Shown: positions 8,715-18,064 of the stretch, piece after piece
How positions within the stretch are numbered: the stretch's first letter is position 1
Layout: each line of letters begins with the position of its first letter
From: Paenibacillus_E sp040812395
GTDB taxonomy: Bacteria; Bacillota; Bacilli; Paenibacillales; NBRC-103111
Direction: 5' to 3'
Assembly: GCF_040812395.1 (NCBI RefSeq)
Contig: NZ_JBFNXH010000004.1
Span: 124,001 to 188,000, forward strand
Length of the DNA stretch: 64,000 bases
Made by a program: the position numbers and the translations under genes
The notes under the pieces: model-generated
Database searches by the model: none
Told to the model about the DNA's origin: nothing
Seen by the model: only the letters and a program-made list of their open reading frames with translations

Positions 8715-10343
8715 ATGCCGAAAAAACGCTTGCAATGGTGGACCGCCACCGCACTTATCTTACTGCTCTTCGCCCTGACGGGATGTCAGGCTGTTCAAGG
8801 CCTCGAAATTGGGCAAGCTTTGCAAAATAGTTCGACTGCCAAATCACTCGAGTCCAGAGGCTCATTTGAGCTGGAGCTAACCCCTGGCGATACCGACCAA
8901 CTGGCTCCCGAACAAAAAGCGCTGCTGCAAGCGCTGAAAAACACCAAAATCACCATCAATGATGCCAAAATGCAGGACAAACGGCATGTCTCGGTTAACG
9001 GCGAGTTTGAGTATTTGAAAGGAAAGGTTCCCTTCCAAATCGTCCTCGACGATATGAAATACACCATTTCCATCGCTGGTGGAAAGAAACCGATCGTCTT
9101 TGATCTCAAAGCATTAGCCGGAAGCGGAGCCGCCAGCCCGTTATCCCAGGAAATCCAGGAAAAATTAATGAAAAGCTCCGAACAATTACAGCCGGCACTT
9201 CTTAAATTTTTCATAAACAATGCACCGAATCCTAACAAAATATCCGTATCGAGCGTCACTGAGCAAGTGTATAACGAAACATTAAATCTGCAAAAGGTTC
9301 ACGCTGAAATAGACGGGACTGAGCTTACCGGCCTCCTCAAGCAATTTCTGACCAGCGTTCTTGCTGATGAAAAAGGGCTGAAAGAACTGCTCAGCCAGTT
9401 GTATGATGTTGTTATGCCGATAATTAAAGAACAGGTTCAAACTTTACAATCCGCGGTCGGCGAGAAATCTCCGAAGCTGAAGTCATCTTTCGACCCGTCT
9501 GAAATGGCGATGGCCTATATGGATAATAAAACCTTGTGTGTAGAATTCGCCTATACGACCATTCAAATCTTTCTGAAAAAAGCTGTCGATCAGTTCGATA
9601 CGGTTGCAAAAGACACCCTCTCGTCATCTAACAGTGAACAACTGCAAGCTGTACTGAGCAAAAAAACCTCACTTGTCGCAGACTTGTACATCGATCAGGA
9701 TAAACAGGTCCGCAAAACGAAGTACCAGCTAGAGCTCCCTATCAGCAATTCCGATTCCGGCATAGCTGCCTTCAAGTTGACGGCTGCCTTCGAGTACTGG
9801 AACATCAACAAACCGGTTACTGCGGATACCATTGATATTTCTGGCGGGGTGCTGAGCGTAGATCCTACATTTGATAGCACTACGTTCCTCAACAACTTCG
9901 ATAAAAACTCGCAGTTCTACAAGCTTTTGAAAGATGATTTGAAAGTTACCCGGAAAGAAATCCATTTCATCGTCGAAGGCCAGGATGACAGCAATGGAGA
10001 TGGAGATCTTTATGCTGATTACGGTCCGCCTCGGCCATATATCAACGATGAGCAAGTCACAATGGTCTCTGCGAGATTCCTCTCCGAGCGGTTGGGCGCC
10101 CAGGTCAAATGGAATGAGGACTTAAAGCAGGTTACGGTTCAAGATGCATCAACAGGAACGACTATTATCATGACCGTCGGCAGTAAAACCGCCACAGTTG
10201 GCGGCACCAGCGTTGAGCTAGAGAGTGCTCCTGTACTTAGACATGGCGCAACTTATGTCCCGATTCGTTTTATCGCCGAGAAACTGGGCGCGAAAGTCGA
10301 ATTCGACAACGATACGCAGCTTGTGACGATTACACGCGATTAG
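8715..10343 (+). CDS. Lipoprotein with C-terminal copper-amine-oxidase N-like (stalk) domain
   Basis: This encodes 542 residues starting MPKKRLQWW. AAAGGAGAG lies 10 bases before this ATG, so I reject the longer frame from 8619. A lipoprotein signal ends in LTGC (Cys about 23). The central 400 residues are an unrecognised, secreted, alpha/beta region. The last 100 residues (from PPRPYINDEQVTMV) form a PF07833 stalk domain with the repeated pattern SARFLSERLGAQVKW / PIRFIAEKLGAKVEF, common in Paenibacillaceae surface proteins. A shared terminator separates it from the convergent binding-protein gene. The upstream stretch 8501-8714 holds a TATAAT-like -10 near 8655. Confidence 0.85.
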   Translation: MPKKRLQWWTATALILLLFALTGCQAVQGLEIGQALQNSSTAKSLESRGSFELELTPGDTDQLAPEQKALLQALKNTKITINDAKMQDKRHVSVNGEFEYLKGKVPFQIVLDDMKYTISIAGGKKPIVFDLKALAGSGAASPLSQEIQEKLMKSSEQLQPALLKFFINNAPNPNKISVSSVTEQVYNETLNLQKVHAEIDGTELTGLLKQFLTSVLADEKGLKELLSQLYDVVMPIIKEQVQTLQSAVGEKSPKLKSSFDPSEMAMAYMDNKTLCVEFAYTTIQIFLKKAVDQFDTVAKDTLSSSNSEQLQAVLSKKTSLVADLYIDQDKQVRKTKYQLELPISNSDSGIAAFKLTAAFEYWNINKPVTADTIDISGGVLSVDPTFDSTTFLNNFDKNSQFYKLLKDDLKVTRKEIHFIVEGQDDSNGDGDLYADYGPPRPYINDEQVTMVSARFLSERLGAQVKWNEDLKQVTVQDASTGTTIIMTVGSKTATVGGTSVELESAPVLRHGATYVPIRFIAEKLGAKVEFDNDTQLVTITRD

Positions 10344-10354
10344 CACTTAACAAA

Positions 10355-10388
10355 AATGACCAAAGCGATTATCCGCTCTGGTCATTTT
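10355..10388. terminator. Bidirectional intrinsic terminator
   Basis: The stem AATGACCA...CGCT/TGGTCATT is flanked by A-run and T-run, and lies between two convergent genes. Confidence 0.85.
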
Positions 10389-10391
10389 TTC

Positions 10392-11399
10392 TTATTTCTT
10401 CAGGAAGTACGTCTCCAGATCATCCAGCAGCAAATTAGCTGCTTTGATACCGCCTGCTGTGTTCCACACGGCATCGCTCACTTTATGGGTGTTGCCTTTT
10501 TTCACCACATCGAGATTTTTCCAGAGCGGATCATTCGTCCATTCTTGTTCGATCTTGTTGGCCTCGCCTTTCTCATTGTCCCACGTAAAGTAGAACATAA
10601 TATCGCCGTTCATATCCGGAATCCGTTCCTTCGTCAAATCATCCGCGAACTTATCCTGATTCTGTGGATCCGGACGCTGGAAACCCAGCTTCTTCAATAT
10701 CACGCCAGAAAACGTATCCTTCATATAGATGCGCACTTTGCCGGGCATGAAGCGAACGATGGATACTTTGGTATTCAGCTTATCGCCTGCTTTTTGTTTG
10801 AATGCGGTAATCCGCTGCTCGAAATCGCCGATAATCTTATCGCCTTCCGCCTTCTTATTCAGCGCTTCGGCATATAGCTTGAAGTTGATCTGCCAATCCC
10901 CGGACAGTCTCTCCGAAAATACCGTCGGTGCGATAGCCGACAATTGTTCGTACACTTTTTCCTGACGAACTTTATTGCCGAGAATCAGATCAGGCTTCAA
11001 GGACGCGATCAGCTCCATATTCGGCTGGTTCTCGTCTCCGACGACCGTAACGCCTGCCATGTCGGTTTTGATATGATCGTACCAATCCCCTATGGTAAAG
11101 GACTTCACCGCGCCAACTGGCTTAATGCCCAAGGCAAGCACGGCTTCAGTGCCCTCATTTGTTAATACAACGACCTTCTTTGGAGCGCTCTTGAGCTTCG
11201 TTTCACCCATAGCGTGTTTCACCGAATATTCCCCTGTGCTCGCCTGCGGGGTTGCTGTCTGTGTATCCTTGCTGGATGCGATATCCTTCTTTGCGGTATC
11301 TGTCTGTTGTCCGCAACCTGCTGCCAGAAGCATCACCGCTGTTGCCAGAATAAGAAGCTTGGCCCCTAAACGGCTTGTATACAATCTGCTCATTTGCAT
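10392..11399 (-). CDS. Siderophore/iron(III)-complex ABC transporter substrate-binding lipoprotein
   Basis: This encodes about 335 residues. The lipobox LAAGC lies near residue 28 and is followed by a PBP2-type periplasmic binding domain of the FecB/FhuD group (PKKVVVLTNEGTEAVLALG, then PDLILGNKVRQEKVYEQL). The start is MQMSRLYTS at 11399, with AAGGGG 9 bases upstream. Longer starts would run through the Fur box and lack a ribosome site. It captures a ferric siderophore or citrate for an importer, but no permease or ATPase gene is adjacent, so it may work with components encoded elsewhere. The Fur box immediately upstream implies iron repression. Confidence 0.9.
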   Translation of the reverse strand: MQMSRLYTSRLGAKLLILATAVMLLAAGCGQQTDTAKKDIASSKDTQTATPQASTGEYSVKHAMGETKLKSAPKKVVVLTNEGTEAVLALGIKPVGAVKSFTIGDWYDHIKTDMAGVTVVGDENQPNMELIASLKPDLILGNKVRQEKVYEQLSAIAPTVFSERLSGDWQINFKLYAEALNKKAEGDKIIGDFEQRITAFKQKAGDKLNTKVSIVRFMPGKVRIYMKDTFSGVILKKLGFQRPDPQNQDKFADDLTKERIPDMNGDIMFYFTWDNEKGEANKIEQEWTNDPLWKNLDVVKKGNTHKVSDAVWNTAGGIKAANLLLDDLETYFLKK

Positions 11400-11422
11400 A
11401 AACTTGATCCCCTTCATGATGT

Positions 11423-11441
11423 GATAATGATTCTCATTCTC
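11423..11441. promoter_or_regulatory. Fur box
   Basis: Read on the minus strand this matches the 19-bp consensus GATAATGATAATCATTATC at 17 of 19 positions. It sits 23 bases upstream of the chosen start of the iron-binding protein gene. Confidence 0.88.
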
Positions 11442-11486
11442 TTGCATTATCCTAGTCCTTTAGAACCCTCTTGTCAACCATTTGCA

Positions 11487-11522
11487 TAAAAAAAGAGCCC
11501 CCACGTTCATTGGGCAGGCTCT
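11487..11522 (-). terminator. Intrinsic terminator of the FMN reductase gene
   Basis: The stem AGAGCC...GGCTCT has an inner TGCCCA/GGGGGC pairing and is followed on the minus strand by seven T. In the right-hand copy of the duplication the outer part of this stem is replaced by the end of the IS1182-type element. Confidence 0.8.
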
Positions 11523-11535
11523 GATAGCGTTAGTT

Positions 11536-12051
11536 CTATGGCACCATTTGTATAAACAATGCCTTAATTTCTTCTTCCAGGGCAGTGTCCGTAATCGTCC
11601 CCTCTGCGGTTATCTTCTTATTCACCAAGGGGACGGTGAGCCTCCCTGTTATCTTGGCTGTCATCATCTTTAATGTAATATAAAGAGAAGCATGCGCTTG
11701 CTCAGCGCCCGTCTGCAGAGGCGAAGCACTAATAATTACTGTCGGCTTGTCGAGAAATTCTCCCGAGGAGACAAGCCAGTCCAACGCGTTTTTCAACACG
11801 CCAGGCACTCCGCCGGCATACTCCGGCGTGCAAACGATAACGCCGTCTGCTGCTTTTAGCTGCTGGCGCCACGCTGTCACCGCTGCTGGCGACTCATCTC
11901 CGTCTATATCCGGATTAAAATGAGGCAGCTCCCCGATCCCTTCATAGAGCGTCACTTCGGTATCCGAAGATGCCAGCTTGGCAACTGCCCGCAGGAGATT
12001 CGTATTCGAAGAATTCGTGCGCAGACTTCCGGAAATCGCTACAATGTTCAT
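11536..12051 (-). CDS. NADPH-dependent FMN reductase (intact copy)
   Basis: This encodes 171 residues starting MNIVAISGSLR. The start is set by AAAGGAAG before the ATG at 12051. It is a flavodoxin-like fold: the phosphate-binding loop SGSLRTNSSNTNLL is at residues 6-19, and VCTPEYAGGVPGVLKNALDW near 78-97 is the flavin-contact motif. It belongs to the PF03358 group (SsuE/azoreductase-like) that reduces FMN or quinones with NAD(P)H. It lies 94 bases after the truncated DUF72 copy, with its own terminator downstream. The second copy at 23-24.8 kb is broken by an IS. Confidence 0.9.
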   Translation of the reverse strand: MNIVAISGSLRTNSSNTNLLRAVAKLASSDTEVTLYEGIGELPHFNPDIDGDESPAAVTAWRQQLKAADGVIVCTPEYAGGVPGVLKNALDWLVSSGEFLDKPTVIISASPLQTGAEQAHASLYITLKMMTAKITGRLTVPLVNKKITAEGTITDTALEEEIKALFIQMVP

Positions 12052-12145
12052 GTCCCGCTTCCTTTCCTGAGTGAAAATTATTATAGGTTTCATTCAGCAT
12101 AAACGATGACATTAGTGTGAGAGTCAATCCTTGTTTTTGCATAGC

Positions 12146-12864
12146 TTAAAATAAGTCCAGTTGTCTCGGTGCCAGTCCCTCATAATCCAAACCGAGCAGC
12201 GCCATCAATTCCTTCGCATTGCCAGCCGCATGGCCGCCTGAATTGTTATTGAAGATTACACAAATCTCCTTTACCTGCTCCTGCAGCTTAAGGAGATGAT
12301 CCCTCCACTCCAGCAGCTCTTGGCGATTGTAGCGGTACAAATACCGTACCTCGCGCCAATTCGTCTCGCTGTTCTGCACCCAACCGCCCACGTTGCGACC
12401 GTGAAAGCGTACAATGGCCAGATCGGGGTGCGTCGTTTGCAGCACCGTCGGCACGGAGCCAATTCCTGCTTGCGGCTCATCGCAAATGCTGTGCATCCAT
12501 CCCTCTCGCTGCATGAAAGTGACTGTTTTCTCCCGCATTTCCTCCGTGAACCAGCTCTGATGGCGAAATTCCAGCGCCACGGGGATATCCCCCATCTTGG
12601 CTTTGGCATAGCGGAGCACATCGACATTCGCTTTACTGCATTCGAACCACGGTGGGTACTGGAACAGTACTGCCTTAAGCTTGTCCGCTCCCTGCACGGG
12701 GCGGATCGAGCCTATGAAGGCCTGAAACATTTGCTCCAGACCACCGGCAAAAGGACTCTCTCCCCGCAGGTGTCCCGTCATGCCTTGGTACGCTTTAATG
12801 ACAAATCCGAAACCGTCCGGTGTTTCCTGCACCCATTTCGAATAATTTCGCTCTGGTTGAATGG
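12146..12864 (-). pseudogene. DUF72 (YecE-like) gene, 5'-truncated copy
   Basis: From about residue 41 onward this is identical or near-identical to the intact DUF72 protein at 24868-25704. The first 40 codons are missing because the duplication ends at 12864. Upstream, the frame runs into island DNA and meets a stop, and only a GTG inside the domain could act as start. The product would lack the N-terminal strand of the TIM-barrel-like fold and is presumably inactive. Confidence 0.88.
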
Positions 12865-13158
12865 AATTTTGTGTGTACGTAATTTATTGAGAAAATATAA
12901 AATTCTGCTTACAATCAATATTGCACATATTTTTCCCATCAAGTAATTTCCTCGTTTGGGAATAATACATAGTATCCAACCAAAGGAACACCAAACCAAA
13001 GCATCATTAAATGTTTTTTTGATGTTTTGTCTATCCACGTTTCCCCTATGCGGGTATTCCACATAATTGCGTTTTGGCACAGTCATTCCTACCATACCTT
13101 TAGGTATGATACTATAGTCCTCTACCTTGTCCATTCTATTCACTAAAAATAAGTCCAC
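12778..13158 (-). CDS. Uncertain chimeric ORF at the island edge
   Basis: A 126-codon frame beginning with GTG at 13158, with AGGGG about 8 bases upstream. Its first 95 residues come from island DNA and include a possible membrane segment (ALVWCSFGWILCIIP). The last 30 are an out-of-frame reading of the truncated DUF72 gene. If real, it is a truncated island gene ending accidentally in the duplication. It matches no family I recognise. Confidence 0.25.
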   Translation of the reverse strand: MDLFLVNRMDKVEDYSIIPKGMVGMTVPKRNYVEYPHRGNVDRQNIKKTFNDALVWCSFGWILCIIPKRGNYLMGKICAILIVSRILYFLNKLRTHKIPFNQSEIIRNGCRKHRTVSDLSLKRTKA

Positions 13159-13251
13159 GTGTAATGCCCCTGATAGACTTCCTCATCGAGTTATCAAACA
13201 GCAAAAAATTTACTCACGACAGAAACAACAGTGTAAATGAACCAAACTAAG

Positions 13252-13289
13252 TTCAATGCTTTCATATAATTACATATGAAAGCATTGAA
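13252..13289. terminator. Long perfect hairpin
   Basis: A 16-bp perfect stem (TTCAATGCTTTCATAT with its complement, 6-base loop) lies just downstream of the broken nuclease gene. No clear T-run follows, so it may be a terminator or another structure. Confidence 0.5.
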
Positions 13290-13314
13290 AATGCGAACCC
13301 AACAATCTAGGATT

Positions 13315-14436
13315 TCATACAGTATTAAATGATAAGATTTTTTTATTAATATATTCCTCTGTAAGTGGCTCCATATAGTCCACAGTAATTAATTGAACTC
13401 CTTTTTGATTACATATATCCAGCTTTCTGGAATCATGCTCTTGAACCTTTTCAAGGGCTTCCTCACCACCCCAAGCATCGATGGGGTGAAAATGCTGTTG
13501 CCCTTGATACTCAATAGCAAAGTTTTTATTGGGTAGGAATATATCAAGTTCCAATCCATTTAACCATCCAGGTCTGTGGTGCCGTAATACCTTTTCATTA
13601 GGATGAAGATTACAGACAATTTGATAAAGCAATGTTTCCGATACCCAACCTTCACCCACTTTTCTAAAGCCAAATTATTGACGTACAATATTTTCGATTT
13701 TTTTGGTAAACGCCCTGCTTGTCTGACTTGCTAATCGCCTCAGTCTTTTCATTTCTTCGGCTTCTTCAAATCGGACATTACTCCACTATGTCGGTTCATC
13801 ATCAGCAATATCCTCTCGCTTCTCCCCTGATGCAATTGCCATTAGCCTCTGTTCTTCTTTTTGTGCAATCTCCCCAATTTCAATTAAAGATTTTATATCT
13901 TGCTGATATTCTTCAGGGCAAACATCAGGTAAGTACTGGAATGATGTTGATATAATTCCCAAATGGAAGTACATCAGATTAACATACCAACCATAACTCT
14001 GAATGAATTGACCACCATACATTTCATGACAATAACGCAATGAAGGGGTACGCAAATTACATCTATGACACAATCCATCAACAAACTCTAATATCGAAAT
14101 TGGATTATCAGGAGCAGAAAGTGATTTTTCAGCAATGACATCTGGAAAATAGTAAGAATCCAATATTGCTTCTCTTAATTTATCTGCATTACGTTCTCTT
14201 GGCACCCTTTTCATCAGGTTTATGTAATTGATAACTGCTGGTTTGGTGCAAAAACAAAGAACAGGAGATGAATTCTCATCTTTGGAAAAGGCAAAGAACG
14301 TCCCGTAGTGATTTGGATATATCACAACAGGATAAGGTAAATTGTCTTCTCTTACCATCTTGCCTAATGAGATTTCAACAAATTTGGAAATTTTAAAGTC
14401 GAGGGTCGCTTTTCTCTTTCTCATTCTATTCTTCAT
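13315..14436 (-). pseudogene. Treble-clef plus PD-(D/E)xK-like nuclease gene with two in-frame stops
   Basis: Two apparent genes (13786-14436 and 13315-13659) lie in the same frame and join into one 373-codon reading frame, broken by TAG at 13786-13788 and TAA at 13675-13677. The N-terminal part has a Cys/His cluster (CHRCNLRTPSLRYCHEMYGG). The link is charged and helical (FEEAEEMKRLRRLASQTSRA). The C-terminal part has an endonuclease-like core (GLELDIFLPNKNFAIEYQGQ, then HDSRKLDICNQKGVQLI), as in restriction-like nucleases. GGGGGAG lies 8 bases before the ATG at 14436. Two separate nonsense changes with otherwise conserved sequence suggest recent decay; recoding is the less likely alternative. 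Confidence 0.75.
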
Positions 14437-15038
14437 TAATTTGCTCCCCCTACCTTGCTCTCTTCTTTGAATTCAGTTTGTTCCAGTAATGATACTTGAC
14501 ATAATAAGTTTCAATAAGATTGATTTATTTTAAAGTAACTTCCTTCTTTGTAATTTATTGTTATTATCCCAAAAAAATACAGATATAAAATATCATCTAC
14601 TGTCTTTATTCTATGCTATATTCATTTTATTTCGTATTATTAAATGAGATTGGACATCTGTTCCATAATTACCTCTGATACTTGTAACAATTAAGTGCCA
14701 TTTTTTTATGTCTCTGAGAATGATTTAACCTTTTGAGAGAACTCTTTAAGAATTCCTTTTTTAGGTTCTGTGGTTTTCAGTTGTTCTTTTTTATATTTGT
14801 GCGATATTATTGAGTATTTCGGTGCGGCTGTGCCGATGGGTTAATGAGTGAGAGCCATAAGGTCATCAGATAATTGCCGACGAGCGGTATTAGCAAAGTT
14901 TATACTTTTAATTTTCATATATTTTTCTATTTTTCACTTTTCTTATACTTTTTCTTAAACAGAATACACTGAAATTCCGCACTATCAAATATAAACGGGT
15001 ACACTGTGGACTAAAATCCATTGATGTACCCGTTTTAG
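14437..15038. other. AT-rich stretch without a recognisable gene
   Basis: About 600 bases with no convincing coding frame on either strand. A slightly GC-richer patch at 14820-14890 may be a remnant of something else. A terminator-like hairpin lies at its right end. Confidence 0.5.
14993..15035 (-). terminator. Terminator hairpin
   Basis: An 11-bp perfect stem AAACGGGTACA/TGTACCCGTTT lies right after the stop of the secreted-protein gene at 15039-15644. Confidence 0.65.
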
Positions 15039-15644
15039 TTACTGCTTATATTCTTTGTTCTTTTTCTTATTTTTGGCTATTTCTGAGATTTCATTAATAA
15101 ACTTATCTGATGTATAATTCTTATACTTCAATAATCTATTTGAAGTAGCATCTGAATTAACTTTCCCATCTTTAATTTTCCATTGACCATCGTCAAAATT
15201 GTACGACCAATATTTACCATCAGTTGTTTTAGTCAATATCAAAACAACTTCCTCGCCTTGTTTCACAAACTTTTTACTTGCCTCTTTGTCTGTTGATATT
15301 CCATGTTGTAAATAAGTAAGTAAAGAAGAATCAATACTTCCATACAAGACCTTATCTACTTTAACTGTAGCTGGTGTTACGTCCAATGGAAAACTTTGCT
15401 TTGTGGCTACACCCGAATCTTTTTTGTAAGAATCTTCTTGACTTATAACTGTTCCTTTAATGACTAAATCAACGTTCCAAAATTCTTCCTCTAAACTCGA
15501 GGTAATAGGACTTACACTTTCGTTATTATCAATATGTGTTTTTCCTGAATTATTATAAGCTAACCCTACAGTAGAACCAACAATTACACTTGTAGAGAGA
15601 GCAATAATTGTAATGACAGTCTTCCATTTTTTCATTTTATACAT
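15039..15644 (-). CDS. Secreted hypothetical protein, partner of matrixin-like protease
   Basis: This encodes 201 residues with an N-terminal signal sequence (hydrophobic VITIIALSTSVIVGSTVGLA). A beta-rich domain follows (VDLVIKGTVISQEDS, PATVKVDKVLYG, EEVVLILTKTTDGKYW), resembling the generic Bacillus secreted module that begins 'ADLVVKGTV'. The C-terminus is Lys-rich. A GGAGGT site lies 6 bases before the ATG. The stop of the protease gene is only 12 bases upstream, so the two are very likely one operon. It could modulate, inhibit or accompany the protease; that is inference only. Confidence 0.75.
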   Translation of the reverse strand: MYKMKKWKTVITIIALSTSVIVGSTVGLAYNNSGKTHIDNNESVSPITSSLEEEFWNVDLVIKGTVISQEDSYKKDSGVATKQSFPLDVTPATVKVDKVLYGSIDSSLLTYLQHGISTDKEASKKFVKQGEEVVLILTKTTDGKYWSYNFDDGQWKIKDGKVNSDATSNRLLKYKNYTSDKFINEISEIAKNKKKNKEYKQ

Positions 15645-15656
15645 TGCTTACCTCCG

Positions 15657-16292
15657 TTAAAAATTATATTTATTTTTTACCTCTGATATATCGTAGGATG
15701 ATACATTGTAACCTCCGCCAAGATTTTGAGTCATTATAGAACTTCCTTGAGCAGGAATATATTGTTGATGTGCTAATCCAACGGCATGACCAATTTCATG
15801 CGCAAGTACTGCTCTCTTTCGAGAATCAGATGTCGAAACATTCCCACCGTTAGTATAAATAGCTGCATAAGTAATCGTAGCATTAGAACATTTCGTTTCA
15901 GGATTCGCAAAATTAGGAGTTGATACACAAGCACCAGATGATGAATATGGTTGAGTCCATGCTTCTCCATTCCCCCATCCATTATTATTCCATGTTGTTG
16001 AGGATACAGTTAAGAAATCAACATCTGAATTAGAGAAGCTTGTGGTACCAATGGAAATAGGTCCACCACTACTATACCATTTGTTAATGCCTGCATCGAA
16101 ATTTGAATTTCCTGTATAATCACTACTCAAATTATCACCGTTCGCTGCTAAATATATCCATCCGCCGCCTACATTATACCATTTGTATGAGTAAGTAGTA
16201 GCATAAGATGTAGCTGCAAATGTTACCATAAAAGTAACAAAACATGCGACCAGCAAGAATTTATTTCTTTTAATAAAATTTAGTGTTTCCAT
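15657..16292 (-). CDS. Secreted matrixin-like zinc metalloprotease
   Basis: This encodes 211 residues starting METLNFIKR. GGTGGAGG precedes the ATG at 16292, which I prefer to the ATG 12 bases upstream. A signal peptide ends near TSYA. The metzincin zinc signature HEIGHAVGLAH (HExxHxxGxxH) is complete, and a Met-turn-like SIMTQ lies about 20 residues on. The N-terminal half is short, Ser/Trp/Gly-rich and beta-like. It resembles the matrixin (M10) or M12-like secreted proteases of Bacillota. It lies in the AT-rich island in an operon with the secreted protein at 15039-15644. Confidence 0.85.
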   Translation of the reverse strand: METLNFIKRNKFLLVACFVTFMVTFAATSYATTYSYKWYNVGGGWIYLAANGDNLSSDYTGNSNFDAGINKWYSSGGPISIGTTSFSNSDVDFLTVSSTTWNNNGWGNGEAWTQPYSSSGACVSTPNFANPETKCSNATITYAAIYTNGGNVSTSDSRKRAVLAHEIGHAVGLAHQQYIPAQGSSIMTQNLGGGYNVSSYDISEVKNKYNF

Positions 16293-16304
16293 GTTTACCT
16301 CCAC

Positions 16305-16741
16305 CTTTGTGAATTTTAAATAAATTAAAAACTATTAATTTGAAAGCTGGCCAGCTATTCAAATCATAAACTCTTGAAAATATGAGTCCTATGATTTTTC
16401 CATTGTATCCCATTAATAGGTGGAAATAAATGGGATAAAAGTAATAAGTTTTAAACTTCGTTTCCGAATCAGAACAATTTCTGTCAATTAATTTAATAAA
16501 AGTGGCTGTATTAGTTGCACAATCTACAGTATAAAAAAATCTAACTTTTGCTGGAATTATGTAAAGTATAGTTATATTTAAGATAAGGAAATATCGAACG
16601 ACTCAATTCCCTTTTTGACGATCCATCTGAAACTCAGATTCTCACACCCCATAAAAGGAAAATTTCACCATGTGTCGAACTACGTATTAAAGGTAATTAT
16701 AGTTCGTTCATACTATAAACCATAAATGGTAGGGGTGTCTT
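16305..16741. other. AT-rich divergent intergenic region
   Basis: 437 bases between the divergent protease and lipoprotein genes. It must hold both promoters, but I cannot assign them reliably. No gene is seen. Confidence 0.5.
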
Positions 16742-17913
16742 ATGAAAGGCAAGATTATTTTAGCACTATGTATAGCAATTGCAATTAGTGGTTGTAGCAA
16801 GCAAAATATACAAAATACCCAATTACAATCTCCAGATACAACATCTCCAGCGAATATTACACTGACTCCGACACCTACACCAACTGCAAACAAATCTGAT
16901 TCACCGAAGGGCTATTTATTGGTTAATAATTCAGAGGTGCTTTTTATACGTTGGACAGAAGCAGATAAACAGCTATCGGGACAACTCCAAATGTTTTTCA
17001 CCCAAATAAATAAAGACAAAAAACAGAATGACAGTTCGACTCATTCATTTACAGGTGTAATAGACAAAGAAAATATCTCGTTAAATTTCACAGGGAGTGT
17101 TTGGACAGACGGTTTGGGTGGTAACACGTGGACAGGAACCCTTAAAGATAAGAATCTGACTTTAATAATTCCAAACAAGGAGGGAAAACTAAACACGTTT
17201 GTATTCCAACCATCTACAGTTGAAGACTACAATACTGCCGTTTCTAACATTCAAAATAAAGTAGCTGATGACAATCAACGTACTGATATACAAAAGGCAC
17301 AAGCCTTACAAGCTCAGGCACAAGCAGATAAACTATCGACTGAGCAAAATGCTGTTAAGAATGCAAACCAAAAACTTGCAAATAATATTGGTGTGCTTAC
17401 CAATAGCATTAAAAACAGTGTAAATGTTAAACGATTTGATGATATTTTAACGAGTTATAATACTCATTGGAAAAGTATGCAAGACAACTTTCAAAAACTT
17501 AAATCCCATACTTCAAAAAATCCATTAACAAATGATGATTTATATCAAGGCAATTCAGACGTATACAATATGAACAGTGATAGATTCAATATCAGTTCAG
17601 ATAGGTATACTATTAATTCAATAGAAAATGAATTCAATGAATATATATCTGGGCTTGAAGATGGAACGAAGTATATCCAGCAAAGTTGGGATAACTTAAA
17701 AACTGCTGTTTCAAAAAACACAACAGGAAGCCCAACAGCTAACTACAATCCAGAAGATATAAAAAAATTCTTGATTCCGCTCAGTCTGAAGTAGATAAAA
17801 CAAAAACAATTTTGGATGATAAATTGGGTAAAGCATCTCAATTTGAGAAGCAAGCAGATGAATTGTTGAATACAGCAGAAGGTTACATTAAATCTTTAAA
17901 AGCAAATGATTAA
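16742..17913 (+). pseudogene. Secreted lipoprotein gene frameshifted near its 3' end
   Basis: The open frame gives 350 residues ending at 17794. It has a lipobox ISGC (Cys18), a Thr/Pro-rich linker (TPTPTPT), a beta domain with WTDGLGGNTWTGTL, and long helical or coiled-coil segments rich in Gln/Asn. At 17761-17767 a run of seven A is followed by a shift. With one more A the frame continues with an uninterrupted, compositionally identical 49-residue tail (ILDSAQSEVDKTKTI ... YIKSLKAND) to a stop at 17911. A single-base loss in a homopolymer is the simplest explanation. The truncated protein may still function, and slippage could restore the tail. Confidence 0.7.
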
Positions 17914-17950
17914 GTCACGTCAAATTTACCAATTCTTCTATTCCAATTAT

Positions 17951-18000
17951 AAAGCACCGATAAATATACATGGTTTACCATGTATATTTATCGGTGCTTT
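17951..18000. terminator. Strong 23-bp perfect hairpin
   Basis: The arms 17951-17973 and 17978-18000 are perfectly complementary, with a 4-base TTTA loop. It is flanked by AAA and TTT, so it can end transcription in both directions between convergent genes. Confidence 0.85.
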
Positions 18001-18064
18001 GCTTTGTTGCAATTATTGTTATGGCAATGCATTCAAAACTATATGTATTCATGTACAATTAACT

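Larger units (their letters stand above)
11498..12864. repeat. Left copy of the 1,367-bp direct duplication
   Basis: This segment aligns without indels to 23000-23072 joined to 24293-25586, once the IS3 insertion and its 3-bp target duplication are removed. I see only about five base differences, for example GCG/GTG near 11528-11530 and GTT/GCT near 12855. It contains the FMN reductase gene and most of a DUF72 gene. Homology stops abruptly at 12864, where AT-rich island DNA begins. Confidence 0.93.

Noticed and set aside
14500..14540. TTGACA-like promoter at about 14501 on the plus strand
   Set aside because: No gene follows it on that strand for more than 2 kb; AT-rich DNA gives such matches by chance.
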